Assembly (NCBI GenBank): GCA_016283275.1
Contig: JAEEMP010000059.1
Span: forward strand, 1 to 50,200
Length of the DNA stretch: 50,200 nucleotides
Direction: 5' to 3'
From: Lachnospiraceae bacterium
Lineage (GTDB): Bacteria; Bacillota; Clostridia; Lachnospirales; Lachnospiraceae
Shown here: in pieces, positions 34,728 through 47,958 of the stretch
Layout of the letters: each line of letters begins with the position of its first letter
Numbering within the stretch: position 1 is the stretch's first letter
The notes under the pieces: model-generated
Databases searched by the model: none
Told to the model about the DNA's origin: nothing
What the model saw: only the letters and a program-made list of their open reading frames with translations
Made by a program: the position numbers and the translations under genes

Positions 34728-35750
34728 ATGGGCAAAAGCAGCAAGAAAAGATGCGTATATTCGGGAATAGGCGGACAGGCCGTTCTTGAAGGCATCATGA
34801 TGAAGAACAAGGATAAATATTCGGTGGCAGTCAGAAAGCCAGATGGAGAGATCGAAGTCGATATCGATGAGTATACGGGCGTTGCCAAGAGCAGAGTCTG
34901 GAAGAAGATACCATTTATAAGGGGCGTTTTCAATTTTATCGATTCGATGGTCCTTGGCATAAAGACGCTTAATTATTCCGCAAGCTTTTATGAGGATGAA
35001 GAAGCGAAAGAAACAAAGTTCGACAAATTTATGGGTAAGATCTTTAAAGGCAATGCCGAAAAGGTGCTTACCGGTTTTGTGACTTTTTTGTCCGTAGTGT
35101 TTGCTGTGGGTCTTTTCATATTCCTGCCCCTTCTTCTTACAAATCTTTTTACGAAAGATGTAAGGAATCAAAGTTTCATAGCTATGATAGAAGGGCTTAT
35201 CCGTATTGTTATCTTTATTCTTTATGTTTTTCTCATATCACTCAGCAAGGACATAAAGAGGGTATACAGATATCACGGTGCCGAGCATAAATGCATAAAC
35301 TGTATCGAGCGCGGCAAGCCTCTTACGGTAGACTATGTAAGAAGTTCGTCGAGATTTCACAGAAGGTGCGGTACAAGCTTTTTGATCCTTGTAGTTATCA
35401 TAAGCGTTATCCTTTTCTTCTTTATAAGAGTCGATAACATGATCTTAAGACTTGTGTTCAGACTTTTACTGGTTCCGGTGATCGCGGGTATTTCGTATGA
35501 AATATTAAGACTTGCCGGAAGATACGATAACATACTTGTAAAGATCATTTCCGCACCCGGACTTTTGGTGCAGAGGATCACCACCAAAGAGCCCGACGAT
35601 TCCATGATAGAGGTTGCGATCGCAGCCGTTGAGGCTGTTTTTGACTGGAAAGATTTCAACGAAGAATATTTCAGTGAGAAAAAGCCTGAGGACAAAGAAC
35701 AGGACACCGATGAGTCAAAGTCGGAGGAAAAGAAGGACGATGACGTATAG
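34728..35750 (+). CDS. DUF1385 membrane protein (YqhQ-like)
   Basis: A 340-residue protein with the DUF1385 signature GIGGQAVLEGIMMKN at the start and RYHGAEHKCINCIERG in the middle. About four membrane helices are seen (two around residues 110-175, two around 215-265). The C-terminal 45 residues are an acidic, Lys/Glu-rich tail. The family is conserved in Firmicutes beside prmC and prfA but its function is not established. GAGG lies before the ATG. Its end overlaps prmC by 11 bases. Confidence 0.9.
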   Translation: MGKSSKKRCVYSGIGGQAVLEGIMMKNKDKYSVAVRKPDGEIEVDIDEYTGVAKSRVWKKIPFIRGVFNFIDSMVLGIKTLNYSASFYEDEEAKETKFDKFMGKIFKGNAEKVLTGFVTFLSVVFAVGLFIFLPLLLTNLFTKDVRNQSFIAMIEGLIRIVIFILYVFLISLSKDIKRVYRYHGAEHKCINCIERGKPLTVDYVRSSSRFHRRCGTSFLILVVIISVILFFFIRVDNMILRLVFRLLLVPVIAGISYEILRLAGRYDNILVKIISAPGLLVQRITTKEPDDSMIEVAIAAVEAVFDWKDFNEEYFSEKKPEDKEQDTDESKSEEKKDDDV

Positions 35751-36579
35751 GGAAGCCTATGACAGAGGAAGCCTTGAACTTAAGGCCGCCGAAATTACCG
35801 ATTTTAACAATGACGCAAGGCTTTTGCTTGAATATGTGTGCAAGACGGACCGTACGACTCTTTTGGCGTACGGTGACCGTGAAATAAGTGAAGATGAGGA
35901 AGCTAAGTATTTTGCACTCTTAAAGAAGAGGGCCGGACATGTACCGCTTCAGCATCTTACAGGCATCCAGGGCTTTATGGGCCTGGATTTTTGCGTAAAT
36001 GAGAACGTGCTCGTGCCAAGGCCCGATACCGAGACGCTGGTAGAGGAGGTATTGAGAGAACTTCACGACGGTATGAGCATTCTCGATATGTGTACGGGCT
36101 CGGGATGCATTCTTTTAAGTCTTTTAAACTATTCAAACGATTGCGTCGGAGTAGGAGCCGATATAAGCGAAAAGGCTTTGGAGGTTGCAAAAGAAAATGC
36201 GAAAAGGCTTGGTATAGATGCCGATTTTATCGAAAGCAACCTTTTTGAAAATGTTGAAGGGGTATTTGATATCATAGTATCGAATCCTCCGTACATAAGA
36301 ACCTGCGAGATCGAAGAACTGATGCCCGAAGTAAGGGATCACGATCCGTTTATAGCATTAAACGGTAAAGAGGACGGGGTTTCTTTTTACAGAGAGATAA
36401 TAAGAGATGCCGGTGAACATTTAAAAGGCGGCGGATTTTTGGCCTTTGAGATCGGATGCGACCAGGGTAAAACTGTGTCCGACATGATGAAGGACGCAGG
36501 ATATAAAGACGTAGAAGTTTTTAAGGATTTAGGCGGACTTGACCGCGTAGTAAAAGGAAGGAAAAAATTCAATGTTTGA
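35740..36579 (+). CDS. prmC: Peptide chain release factor N5-glutamine methyltransferase
   Basis: A 279-residue SAM-dependent methyltransferase that methylates the Gln of the GGQ motif in release factors. The start at 35740 ([11 protein letters not shown]) fits the usual N-terminal helical domain. The SAM loop is [12 protein letters not shown] and the catalytic NPPY is at about residues 182-185 (VSNPPYIR). It overlaps DUF1385 by 11 bases and prfA by 8 bases, so methylase and substrate are co-expressed. Confidence 0.96.
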   Translation: MTYREAYDRGSLELKAAEITDFNNDARLLLEYVCKTDRTTLLAYGDREISEDEEAKYFALLKKRAGHVPLQHLTGIQGFMGLDFCVNENVLVPRPDTETLVEEVLRELHDGMSILDMCTGSGCILLSLLNYSNDCVGVGADISEKALEVAKENAKRLGIDADFIESNLFENVEGVFDIIVSNPPYIRTCEIEELMPEVRDHDPFIALNGKEDGVSFYREIIRDAGEHLKGGGFLAFEIGCDQGKTVSDMMKDAGYKDVEVFKDLGGLDRVVKGRKKFNV

Positions 36580-37651
36580 TAAGCTTGAGGACCTCTTAAG
36601 AAGGTTCGACGAAATCATGAATGAGCTTTCGGAACCCGGAGTTACCGACAACCAGACCCGTTTTCGCGCCTTAATGAAGGAACAGAGCGATCTGACACCG
36701 ATCGTCGAAACATATAAAAAGTACAAAAAGTCCAAGCAGGATATCGAGGATTCTTTGGCCATGCTCGACGAAGAATCCGATGAAGATATGCGCGAAATGC
36801 TCAAAGAAGAATTGAGCGCCGCCAAGGACAACGTGGCAAAACTCGAAGAAGAGCTTAAGATCCTTCTTCTTCCGAAGGATCCCAATGACGATAAGAACGT
36901 TATCGTTGAGATCCGTGCGGGTGCCGGCGGTGATGAGGCTGCTCTTTTTGCCGCAGAGATATACCGTATGTATGTACATTATGCGGAAAAGCAGCACTGG
37001 AAGGTTGAACTTATGAACGTCGACGAGATCGGAATCGGCGGCATGAAGGACGTAAACTTCATGATAACCGGAAGCGGAGCATATTCGAAACTTAAGTACG
37101 AATCGGGTGTGCACAGGGTACAGAGAGTTCCCGAGACCGAATCGGGCGGACGTATCCATACTTCTACCGTTACCGTGGCTGTCATGCCTGAGGTTGAAGA
37201 TGTTGATATAGTGATCGACGAAAAAGATATAAGGATCGATGTAATGCGAGCTTCGGGTAACGGCGGCCAGTGTGTCAATACGACCGACTCTGCGGTAAGA
37301 CTTACCCACTATCCTACGGGGATCGTGGTATATTCGCAGACGGAAAAGTCGCAGCTTCAGAATAAGGACAAGGCTTTTGCGTTGTTAAGGGCAAAGCTTT
37401 ATGACCTTGAGATGCAGAAGCAGCACGACGAGGAAGCGGAACTTCGAAGAAGCCAGATCGGAACAGGCGACAGATCGGAGAAGATAAGGACCTATAACTT
37501 CCCGCAAAGCCGCGTAACGGATCATCGTATAGGATTTACTTCCCATAATCTTGAAGGCGTGCTTGACGGAGATCTCGATCAGATACTCGACAGCCTCATC
37601 GCTGCGGATCAGGCGGCCAAGCTTACAAAAATGCAGAACAGCGGAAATTGA
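36572..37651 (+). CDS. prfA: Peptide chain release factor 1
   Basis: A 359-residue class I release factor. The stop-codon-reading PxT element is PET in [15 protein letters not shown], which marks RF1 (UAA/UAG). The catalytic GGQ is at residues 231-233 (GNGGQCVN) and is the target of PrmC encoded just upstream. The N-terminal helical domain and C-terminal dimer-like fold are complete. The next gene starts after a new promoter. Confidence 0.98.
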   Translation: MFDKLEDLLRRFDEIMNELSEPGVTDNQTRFRALMKEQSDLTPIVETYKKYKKSKQDIEDSLAMLDEESDEDMREMLKEELSAAKDNVAKLEEELKILLLPKDPNDDKNVIVEIRAGAGGDEAALFAAEIYRMYVHYAEKQHWKVELMNVDEIGIGGMKDVNFMITGSGAYSKLKYESGVHRVQRVPETESGGRIHTSTVTVAVMPEVEDVDIVIDEKDIRIDVMRASGNGGQCVNTTDSAVRLTHYPTGIVVYSQTEKSQLQNKDKAFALLRAKLYDLEMQKQHDEEAELRRSQIGTGDRSEKIRTYNFPQSRVTDHRIGFTSHNLEGVLDGDLDQILDSLIAADQAAKLTKMQNSGN

Positions 37652-37677
37652 ACACCAAAATTTCATATTTTAGGTGA

Positions 37678-37706
37678 TTTACTAATGATAAAAAAGAAAG
37701 TATACT
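37678..37706 (+). promoter_or_regulatory. Promoter of the membrane trigger-factor-like gene
   Basis: TTTACT (37678-37683), a 17-base spacer and TATACT (37701-37706). The leader RNA then has two hairpins: GCTTAC/GTAAGC at 37721-37735 and GCCGC-GAAA-GCGGC at 37742-37755, before the ribosome site CGGAGG. Confidence 0.7.
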
Positions 37707-37779
37707 GTTAAAAGCGCGTGGCTTACAAAGTAAGCAGGCGGGCCGCGAAAGCGGCGCATAAGTTACGGAGGATATACCA

Positions 37780-39018
37780 ATGAGTGAAGAAGTTAAGGAT
37801 ATCATCGAGCCCGAAGAAGAGGTTAAGGATGATGAAGAAAAGGTTGATAACGGTTCAACCGACACGATAAGCAAGAGTAAAGCAAAACGTGAAGCCAGAA
37901 AGGCCGAAGTTAAAGCTTCCAAGAAGAAAAAGGCATTGGGCAGGATAATCGAGACGGTTGTGGGTCTTGCCATTGCCGCTGTTTTCATCGGTGCTGTTGT
38001 AATGGGTATCTGGCAGTCGGCAACGACGGTTTCGCCCAACAATGCATTCGGTGCGGGTCTTACCGAAGAAGGTTTTATAGAAGGCGCCGATTTAAGTTCC
38101 GTCAAGGATCTTAAATTTGAGTCCATGGTCGTAAGCAAAGCGGATATCGAGTATTCCGAGGATAAGATAAGAGCAGATGTTGATTCCGCACTTACAAGCG
38201 CAAAGTATTCAGATGACGATGCTTCTTTGACCGTTAAAGACGGTGATACGATCAATCTTGATTACACGGGATATGTCGATGATGTTGCATTTGACGGCGG
38301 TTCCGCACAGGGTTCTTCCCTTACTATCGGTTCGGGTTCTTTTATCGATGACTTTGAGCAGCAGCTCATCGGTTCTCATCCCGGAGATGAGGTTACCGTA
38401 AATGTTACTTTCCCCGATCCTTATGACAATAACCCCGATCTTGCGGGCAAGGATGCAAGATTTGAGTGCAAGATCAACAGTATTACGGTAATTCCCGAAC
38501 TTACGGACGAATTTGTTAAAGAGCACTATGCGGACGTTGCATCCACAGCCGAAGAACTTAAAGAGTACTTCAAGAAAAACGGTGAAGAAGCAAACCTTGA
38601 AAATTATATTGTTGAATACTTAAACAACAATGCATCGGCAGGAAAGTATCCAAAGGCATATGTTAAGAATCTTGCTTCCGTGCTTTACTATACGGATGAA
38701 CAGAACTACGAATACACAAACCAGTATTATCAGTACATTCTCGGTACTCCCAGATACGGAAGCTTTTCCGAATATACAGGCATGAGCGATTCCGCTTATC
38801 AGAAGTCGTTAAAAGAACGCGCAAAGACCACAACGGCTGTATCTATGACTCTTGAAAAGATCTATAAAGAACAGGGTCTTAAGTATACGGACGAGCAGTA
38901 TTCGGAAGTTCTTGCCGCTTACGGTGACGAAGCAACTTACGGCAAAGGATTTATCACACAGAATGCGATCAAGCTCGCCGCAATGGAATATATTAAGAGC
39001 GTCGTAACGGTACAGTAA
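37780..39018 (+). CDS. Membrane-anchored trigger-factor-like peptidyl-prolyl isomerase
   Basis: A 412-residue protein. Residues 1-52 are a charged cytosolic tail, strongly acidic then strongly basic. Residues about 55-78 (IIETVVGLAIAAVFIGAVV) form a signal-anchor helix, so the rest is outside the membrane. Residues about 153-235 are an FKBP-type domain very like that of trigger factor (INLDYTGYVDDVAFDGGSA, LTIGSGSFIDDFEQQLIG, VNVTFPDPY). The C-terminal part is helical and shaped like the trigger factor C-domain. The ribosome-binding GFRKGK signature is absent. It may fold exported proteins such as flagellar or secreted enzymes. It has its own promoter and terminator, so it is monocistronic. 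Confidence 0.88.
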   Translation: MSEEVKDIIEPEEEVKDDEEKVDNGSTDTISKSKAKREARKAEVKASKKKKALGRIIETVVGLAIAAVFIGAVVMGIWQSATTVSPNNAFGAGLTEEGFIEGADLSSVKDLKFESMVVSKADIEYSEDKIRADVDSALTSAKYSDDDASLTVKDGDTINLDYTGYVDDVAFDGGSAQGSSLTIGSGSFIDDFEQQLIGSHPGDEVTVNVTFPDPYDNNPDLAGKDARFECKINSITVIPELTDEFVKEHYADVASTAEELKEYFKKNGEEANLENYIVEYLNNNASAGKYPKAYVKNLASVLYYTDEQNYEYTNQYYQYILGTPRYGSFSEYTGMSDSAYQKSLKERAKTTTAVSMTLEKIYKEQGLKYTDEQYSEVLAAYGDEATYGKGFITQNAIKLAAMEYIKSVVTVQ

Positions 39019-39041
39019 GGAAAACTTAATGAAATAATAAG

Positions 39042-39072
39042 AAGGAACGGTCATTTGAACCGTTCCTTTTTT
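39042..39072 (+). terminator. Intrinsic terminator
   Basis: GGAACGGT / ACCGTTCC (8 bp, with flanking AA/TT pairs) and a 7-base loop are followed by TTTTTT. Confidence 0.93.
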
Positions 39073-39085
39073 GTTAAAAAAAAGG

Positions 39086-39101
39086 TACAATACATATTGT
39101 A
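39086..39101. promoter_or_regulatory. Small palindrome before the araC-type gene
   Basis: TACAAT-ACAT-ATTGTA is a perfect 6-bp inverted repeat 31 bases before the regulator's start codon. It may be an operator or part of the promoter; the assignment is weak. Confidence 0.3.
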
Positions 39102-39132
39102 TGTTATAAGGGGATTTTTTGAGGAAGGTTAA

Positions 39133-43195
<4,063 letters not shown>

Positions 43196-44053
43196 ATGAA
43201 AGTACTTGTAACAGGTGTAAAAGGCCAGTTGGGCTACGATGTGGTAAATGAGCTTGAAAAAAGAGATATCGAAGCTGTCGGTGTCGATATCGACGAGATG
43301 GATATCACCGATGCGGACAGCGTAAATAAGGTCATTAAAGAAGCCAATCCCGACGCGGTCATACATTGCGCGGCATATACGGCCGTTGATGCAGCCGAAG
43401 ACAATGTTGAAATCTGCCGTAAGGTCAACAGGGACGGCACGCAGAATATTGCGAATGTCTGCAAAGAACTTGACTGTAAGATGATATACATAAGTACGGA
43501 TTATGTATTTGACGGTCAGGGTACAAGACCCTGGGAGCCTGACGATAAGCAGACACCTTTAAATGTATACGGTCAGACAAAATATGAGGGAGAACTTGCC
43601 GTTTCAAATACTCTCGATAAATTCTTTATCGTGCGTATTGCATGGGTATTCGGCGTGAACGGCAAGAATTTTATAAAGACCATGTTGAATCTTTCGAAGA
43701 CCAGAACAGAGGTAAACGTGGTAAACGATCAGTTTGGATCACCCACTTATACTTACGATCTTGCAAGACTTTTGGTCGACATGGTCCTTACTGACAGGTA
43801 TGGTTTCTATCATGCCACGAATGAGGGCATCATAAGCTGGTATGAATTTGCCGTTGCAATATTTAAGGCAGCAGGGATAGATATGAAGGTCAATCCCGTA
43901 TCCAGCGCGGAATATCCCGCAAAAGCAAAACGACCTTCAAATTCAAGAATGTCAAAGGAGAAGTTATCCGAAAACGGTTTCAAGCGATTGCCTTCATGGC
44001 AGGACGCCCTCGAAAGATACATAAAGGCGCTTAAGGATAACAATATGTTTTAA
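43196..44053 (+). CDS. rfbD: dTDP-4-dehydrorhamnose reductase (RfbD-like)
   Basis: A 285-residue NAD(P)-dependent short-chain reductase that makes dTDP-L-rhamnose from the 4-keto form. VTGVKGQLGYDV is the nucleotide loop, and YISTDYVFDG and YGQTKYEGE hold the Tyr-x-x-x-Lys catalytic pair. DQFGSPTYTYDLAR and the C-terminal RPSNSRMS are family features. It begins directly at the lacZ stop. No other dTDP-rhamnose gene (rfbA, rfbB, rfbC) is in the window, so the rest of the pathway must be elsewhere. Confidence 0.92.
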   Translation: MKVLVTGVKGQLGYDVVNELEKRDIEAVGVDIDEMDITDADSVNKVIKEANPDAVIHCAAYTAVDAAEDNVEICRKVNRDGTQNIANVCKELDCKMIYISTDYVFDGQGTRPWEPDDKQTPLNVYGQTKYEGELAVSNTLDKFFIVRIAWVFGVNGKNFIKTMLNLSKTRTEVNVVNDQFGSPTYTYDLARLLVDMVLTDRYGFYHATNEGIISWYEFAVAIFKAAGIDMKVNPVSSAEYPAKAKRPSNSRMSKEKLSENGFKRLPSWQDALERYIKALKDNNMF

Positions 44054-44055
44054 AA

Positions 44056-45054
44056 ATGAGCAGAAAAGCAGAGATAGTACTTAAGATTTCACTGGTCATA
44101 CTGGCTTTACTGGGGTTATTTTATTTCCTTGTAAGACCGCATCTTGGCCGCGATGAGGGGGATGGTGATAATTTAACGGTAAGTGATACTTCCGTAAGCA
44201 TTTCAGAGTCTGTTAAGGACGACGGTAATACAAGTGTATCGACTGAAACTCCAAGCGTTGAACCCGATCCTGAACCTTCGGTATCCGCAGAGCCCGGACC
44301 CGATCCCGGTGTGGCGGAAGACGGCGATACAAGCTACAAGGATTGGATAGATACCGAAGAATTCAGGCTTATGGGAAATTACGATGTTGTATTTTTGGGC
44401 GACAGTATATTTGCCGATAATGACGGCCCCGAATCAATACCGAGTTACTTTGGCTATTATACCGGAGCGAGGGTATACAATATGTCCAAAAGCGGAATGT
44501 GTGCCGTTGCAGAGACTGCGGGCTGGCTTTCTTGTCCCGAAGCCACGGAAGCATTTATAGGGCTTACGCCTGTAGAAGATTTTGAGACCGAGATCATAGA
44601 CAGGGAGATCAAGCGTTACGCAGGTGACGATCATACCGACAGGGGACTTGTGGTCATACTCGACTGTTGTATAAACGATTATACGATGGCATCACCGCTT
44701 ACCGGAGGAGATGACTGTAACTTTAAGAGTTCCATAATTAATACGATCAACAGACTTCGCGAAGGTTATCCGTGGGTAAGGATAGTATATATGATCCCGC
44801 ATTACTATTCGGGTTCCGAAGGCGGTACCGAACTTAACGCTTTAAACCATATCCAGACCGATTACTTTGATATAATCTATCAGTGTCAGGCAGAGATAGG
44901 ATTTAATATTGCGGATGTAAGGTCAAAGTGCGGTATCGATGCCACAAATGAGCCTTTATACATAAAGGACGGAGTACATCCCAATTCGGATGGCTGCAAG
45001 ATTATTGGCAAGACTCTTGCCGACGAGGTTACTCATCTGTTGGGATTAAGATAA
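44056..45054 (+). CDS. Membrane-anchored SGNH/GDSL hydrolase
   Basis: A 332-residue exported protein. Residues 8-26 (VLKISLVILALLGLFYFLV) are a signal-anchor. Residues about 35-95 are a Ser/Thr/Pro/Glu/Asp-rich linker with repeated EPD/EPGPDPG, typical of wall-spanning spacers. The hydrolase domain has block I FLGDSIF with Ser117, a likely oxyanion Gly and Asn (CCINDY), and block V DGVHPNSDG with Asp305 and His308. These enzymes usually remove acyl groups from glycans or lipids. Place after rfbD in the operon hints at de-acylation of a surface or dietary glycan. Confidence 0.88.
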   Translation: MSRKAEIVLKISLVILALLGLFYFLVRPHLGRDEGDGDNLTVSDTSVSISESVKDDGNTSVSTETPSVEPDPEPSVSAEPGPDPGVAEDGDTSYKDWIDTEEFRLMGNYDVVFLGDSIFADNDGPESIPSYFGYYTGARVYNMSKSGMCAVAETAGWLSCPEATEAFIGLTPVEDFETEIIDREIKRYAGDDHTDRGLVVILDCCINDYTMASPLTGGDDCNFKSSIINTINRLREGYPWVRIVYMIPHYYSGSEGGTELNALNHIQTDYFDIIYQCQAEIGFNIADVRSKCGIDATNEPLYIKDGVHPNSDGCKIIGKTLADEVTHLLGLR

Positions 45055-45062
45055 GATTTTTG

Positions 45063-45095
45063 GGGAACGTGTACAAATACGTTCCCTTAATTTTT
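45063..45095 (+). terminator. Intrinsic terminator of the lacZ operon
   Basis: GGGAACGT / ACGTTCCC (8 bp) with an 8-base loop, followed by TTAATTTTT. Confidence 0.85.
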
Positions 45096-45120
45096 GGTTA
45101 ATTTGCCTGCTGCTAACTAC

Positions 45121-45149
45121 TTACTTAAGAAGCTCAAATATGATACAAT
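45121..45149 (+). promoter_or_regulatory. Promoter of the carD-family gene
   Basis: TTACTT (45121-45126), 17-base spacer and TACAAT (45144-45149), about 54 bases before the start codon. Confidence 0.6.
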
Positions 45150-45202
45150 AACATCAAATCCGCTTTTGGAGGGTTGTCATTTATAAGGAAAGTGAGGTAT
45201 TC

Positions 45203-45718
45203 ATGTTTGAGTTAAATGAGTTTGTGATCCATACGACAGGGGGAATATGCAGGGTAACCGACATCGCACCGCTTGATATGCCGGGTGCGGATAAAAGCCG
45301 CAAATATTATTTTCTTGTTCCGCTTAATGGGAAGGGGAGCAGGGTATTTGTGCCTGTAGACAATTCTTCCGCGATCCGCAAAGTCATGACCGGCGAGGAA
45401 GCATGGAAACTCATTGACGAAATTCCCTGTATCGAAGAGATGCAGGTAGATAACGATAAATTGCGCGAGTCTATGTACAAGGAAGCGATCAGAAGCTGCG
45501 ACTTAAGAGAACTCGTAAAAGTCATCAAAAACTTAAGAAGCCGCAGGGCAAAGAGGCTTTCCGAAGGCAAAAAGACCACCGCGACAGACGATAAATATTT
45601 TAAGATAGCTGAGGATAATCTTTACAGCGAACTTGCATTTGCGATAGGCAGGCAAAAGAACGAAATGGAACAGGTCATAACCGAAAGGATACAAAGCGTT
45701 TTACACAGCGCAGTATAG
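45203..45718 (+). CDS. CarD-family transcription regulator
   Basis: A 171-residue protein. Residues 1-60 are the RNA-polymerase-interacting domain (FELNEFVIHTTGGICRVTDI, YYFLVPL, RVFVPVDN), shared with CarD/CdnL and the Mfd transcription-repair factor. The rest is a basic helical domain. In actinobacteria and myxobacteria such proteins bind the beta subunit and stabilise open complexes, often at rRNA promoters. The clostridial copies are less studied. It converges with rsmJ, one base between the stops. Confidence 0.93.
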   Translation: MFELNEFVIHTTGGICRVTDIAPLDMPGADKSRKYYFLVPLNGKGSRVFVPVDNSSAIRKVMTGEEAWKLIDEIPCIEEMQVDNDKLRESMYKEAIRSCDLRELVKVIKNLRSRRAKRLSEGKKTTATDDKYFKIAEDNLYSELAFAIGRQKNEMEQVITERIQSVLHSAV

Positions 45719-45719
45719 G

Positions 45720-46379
45720 TTACGGCACTATGCAGTCGTATCTTACGGTTTTTCCGTTGATTGAATATGAAGGCTTTACGCCGTTTAGAAAGGCTCCTTT
45801 GAGGGGCCTTTTTATTATTATCCTTTGGGGCTTTGCGGCCAAAGCGGCCAAAAGAAGTTTATCTTCATCTTCGCAAGGAGCCTCAAGAGTATGGATGACC
45901 TGAAATTTTTTCTTTACAAGGGAAGATTTTGAACGGGCCGGAAACATCGGATCCAAGTAGATTATATCCGGAGTCTTTATATCTTTAAGCCCCGAAATGC
46001 TGTCCTCTTCGTGCAGATGCATCCTGCTTACTATAAAAGAAAGTTTCTCGTTTTTTAAGGCTCTTTCCAAAGTATCTTTTAAAAGTGCGGCGATCACTTC
46101 GTCGCGCTCGAAAAGTTCCACATTAAAGCCTGCGGCAGCAAGCAAAAGCGCATCTTCACCAAGACCTGCCGTTGCATCCACGACGGTAAGAGGATGGTCG
46201 GCGTTCTTTATCCTGCAGGCTTTTATGAGAAGTTCGTGCGAAAGATTGGCGTGGGTAAGACGCTTTAACATTCTTTCGAAATCGCCCTTTATCATAAGAT
46301 CGGCGTTTTTGTATATTAGACCTTCTTCGGTTTTTATAAGGCCGGTTTTGTTGTCTTTTAAACTGTCTGTTTCTTTCAT
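45720..46379 (-). CDS. rsmJ: 16S rRNA (guanine-N2) methyltransferase, RsmJ-like
   Basis: A 219-residue class I SAM methyltransferase. VVDATAGLGEDALLLAAAGF is the SAM loop. IIYLDPMFPARSKSSLVKKKFQVI and RIIIKRPLKG match the RsmJ/YhiQ family, which methylates G1516 of 16S rRNA in E. coli. No Shine-Dalgarno precedes the ATG at 46379; instead an extended -10 lies just upstream, suggesting a leaderless message. A shorter start (Met at about residue 29) has no ribosome site either. Confidence 0.88.
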   Translation of the reverse strand: MKETDSLKDNKTGLIKTEEGLIYKNADLMIKGDFERMLKRLTHANLSHELLIKACRIKNADHPLTVVDATAGLGEDALLLAAAGFNVELFERDEVIAALLKDTLERALKNEKLSFIVSRMHLHEEDSISGLKDIKTPDIIYLDPMFPARSKSSLVKKKFQVIHTLEAPCEDEDKLLLAALAAKPQRIIIKRPLKGAFLNGVKPSYSINGKTVRYDCIVP

Positions 46380-46385
46380 GAGTTC

Positions 46386-46396
46386 ATTATATCACA
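46386..46396 (-). promoter_or_regulatory. Extended -10 placing the start of transcription at the rsmJ ATG
   Basis: On the minus strand the sequence reads TGTGATATAAT, which contains TGnTATAAT, ending 6 bases before the ATG. Transcription would begin at or within a base or two of that ATG. Confidence 0.55.
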
Positions 46397-46461
46397 ATCT
46401 GTGAGCCGAAAGCGACAATGGCTTGAACCCTTTGACGGGTGGAGGCCTTAGCCCGTTTTAC

Positions 46462-46490
46462 TTGACTATTAAGCCCTTTCTTGCTACGAT
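46462..46490 (+). promoter_or_regulatory. Promoter of cysS
   Basis: TTGACT (46462-46467), 17-base spacer and TACGAT (46485-46490), 40 bases before the start codon. The leader is too short for a T-box riboswitch. Confidence 0.75.
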
Positions 46491-46529
46491 AACAACGTTG
46501 AAATTTAGCTTTCAGGAGGCAACAGCAAC

Positions 46530-47942
46530 ATGAAAAAGATAAGATTCTATAATACGCTTACAAAGAAGGTTGAGGATTTTGTTCCCAATGTTGAAGGTAA
46601 GGTTTCGCTTTACACCTGCGGCCCTACCGTTTATCACTTTGCACATATCGGAAACCTTCGATGTTATATTATGGAAGATATCTTGGACAGAACATTTCGA
46701 TATGCGGGTTATGATGTTAAGCGTGTAATGAACATTACCGATGTGGGCCACTTAACTTCCGATGCGGATACCGGAGACGATAAGATGGTCGAGGGTGCAA
46801 AGCGCGAGCACAAGAGCGTTATGGAGATAGCAAAATACTATACCGACGCGTTCTTTACCGACTGCGAGAAGCTTAATATCCGCCGCCCCGATGTGATCGA
46901 GCCGGCCACAAACTGCATTCCCGAATTTATTAATATGATCGAAGGCCTTCTTGAGAAGGGTTACGCATATATCGCGGGCGAAAATGTATATTTCGATACG
47001 TCGAAGCTTGAAAGATATTATACGCTTTCCAACAACAACGATGACGATCTTCGTATCGCGGTAAGAGACGATGTCGATGAAGATAAGAATAAAAGAAACA
47101 AGACCGACTTTGTGCTTTGGTTTACAAAGTCGAAATTCGAGCAGCAGGCGTTAAAGTGGGACAGTCCGTGGGGCGTAGGTTACCCGGGCTGGCATATAGA
47201 GTGCTCCTGCATAAGCATGAAGCATTTGGGCGAGCATCTTGATATCCACTGCGGCGGTATCGACAATATCTTCCCGCATCACACAAACGAGATTGCTCAG
47301 AGTGAGTCGTTTTTGGGTCATAAATGGTGTAATTACTGGTTCCATGTACATCATTTAAATGAAAAGGGCGGTAAGATGAGCAAGTCAAACGGTGAATTCT
47401 TAACTGTTTCGCTTCTCGAAGAGAAGGGGTATAATCCTCTTGTATACAGATTTTTCTGCTTACAGAGCCATTACCGCAAACCGCTTGAGTTTTCATATGA
47501 TGTAATGGATAACGTAAAGAGTCAGTATGATAAGCTTTTAAAGACGGTTGCCCGTATCAAGGCCAATGCCGGAGACGGCGAGGTCGACCGGGCGGTATTC
47601 GATTCGTACAAAGAAAGATTTTTGGATGCATTAAGCGATGACTTCAACACATCCATGGCCATTACGGTTCTTTACGATGCATTGAAGGCCGATACCAACG
47701 ATGCCACAAGGTATGCGATGGCGGTTGATTTTGACCTGGTCCTTAATCTCGATCTTGATAAGGAAGAGGAAGAGTTAAGCGTCGATGCGGAACTTGAAGC
47801 TTACATCAACGAAATGATAGCAAAGCGTGCAGAGGCCAAAAAGAACAAGGACTTTGCAACAGCCGATGCCATTCGTGACGAGCTTGCATCCAAGGGTATT
47901 ACGATAAAGGATACCCGCGAAGGAACAACCTGGACAATGTAA
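46530..47942 (+). CDS. cysS: Cysteine--tRNA ligase
   Basis: A 470-residue class I aminoacyl-tRNA synthetase. The HIGH-type motif is HIGN in YHFAHIGNLRCY, and KMSKS is at residues 282-286. Zinc ligands are visible as Cys in YTCGPT, Cys in IECSCIS, and the His/Glu of PHHTNEIAQSE. The C-terminal anticodon-binding helices end in TIKDTREGTTW, typical of the family. AGGAGG precedes ATG. The GH2 gene follows 16 bases later and is probably co-transcribed. Confidence 0.98.
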   Translation: MKKIRFYNTLTKKVEDFVPNVEGKVSLYTCGPTVYHFAHIGNLRCYIMEDILDRTFRYAGYDVKRVMNITDVGHLTSDADTGDDKMVEGAKREHKSVMEIAKYYTDAFFTDCEKLNIRRPDVIEPATNCIPEFINMIEGLLEKGYAYIAGENVYFDTSKLERYYTLSNNNDDDLRIAVRDDVDEDKNKRNKTDFVLWFTKSKFEQQALKWDSPWGVGYPGWHIECSCISMKHLGEHLDIHCGGIDNIFPHHTNEIAQSESFLGHKWCNYWFHVHHLNEKGGKMSKSNGEFLTVSLLEEKGYNPLVYRFFCLQSHYRKPLEFSYDVMDNVKSQYDKLLKTVARIKANAGDGEVDRAVFDSYKERFLDALSDDFNTSMAITVLYDALKADTNDATRYAMAVDFDLVLNLDLDKEEEELSVDAELEAYINEMIAKRAEAKKNKDFATADAIRDELASKGITIKDTREGTTWTM

Positions 47943-47958
47943 AATCGGAGATTTAAAT

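Noticed and set aside
46390-46529. Possible T-box riboswitch before cysS
   Set aside because: GGGTGGAGG resembles part of the T-box, but it lies upstream of the promoter at 46462-46490, and no specifier stem or full TGGnACCGCG element is present. The remaining leader is only about 35 bases.
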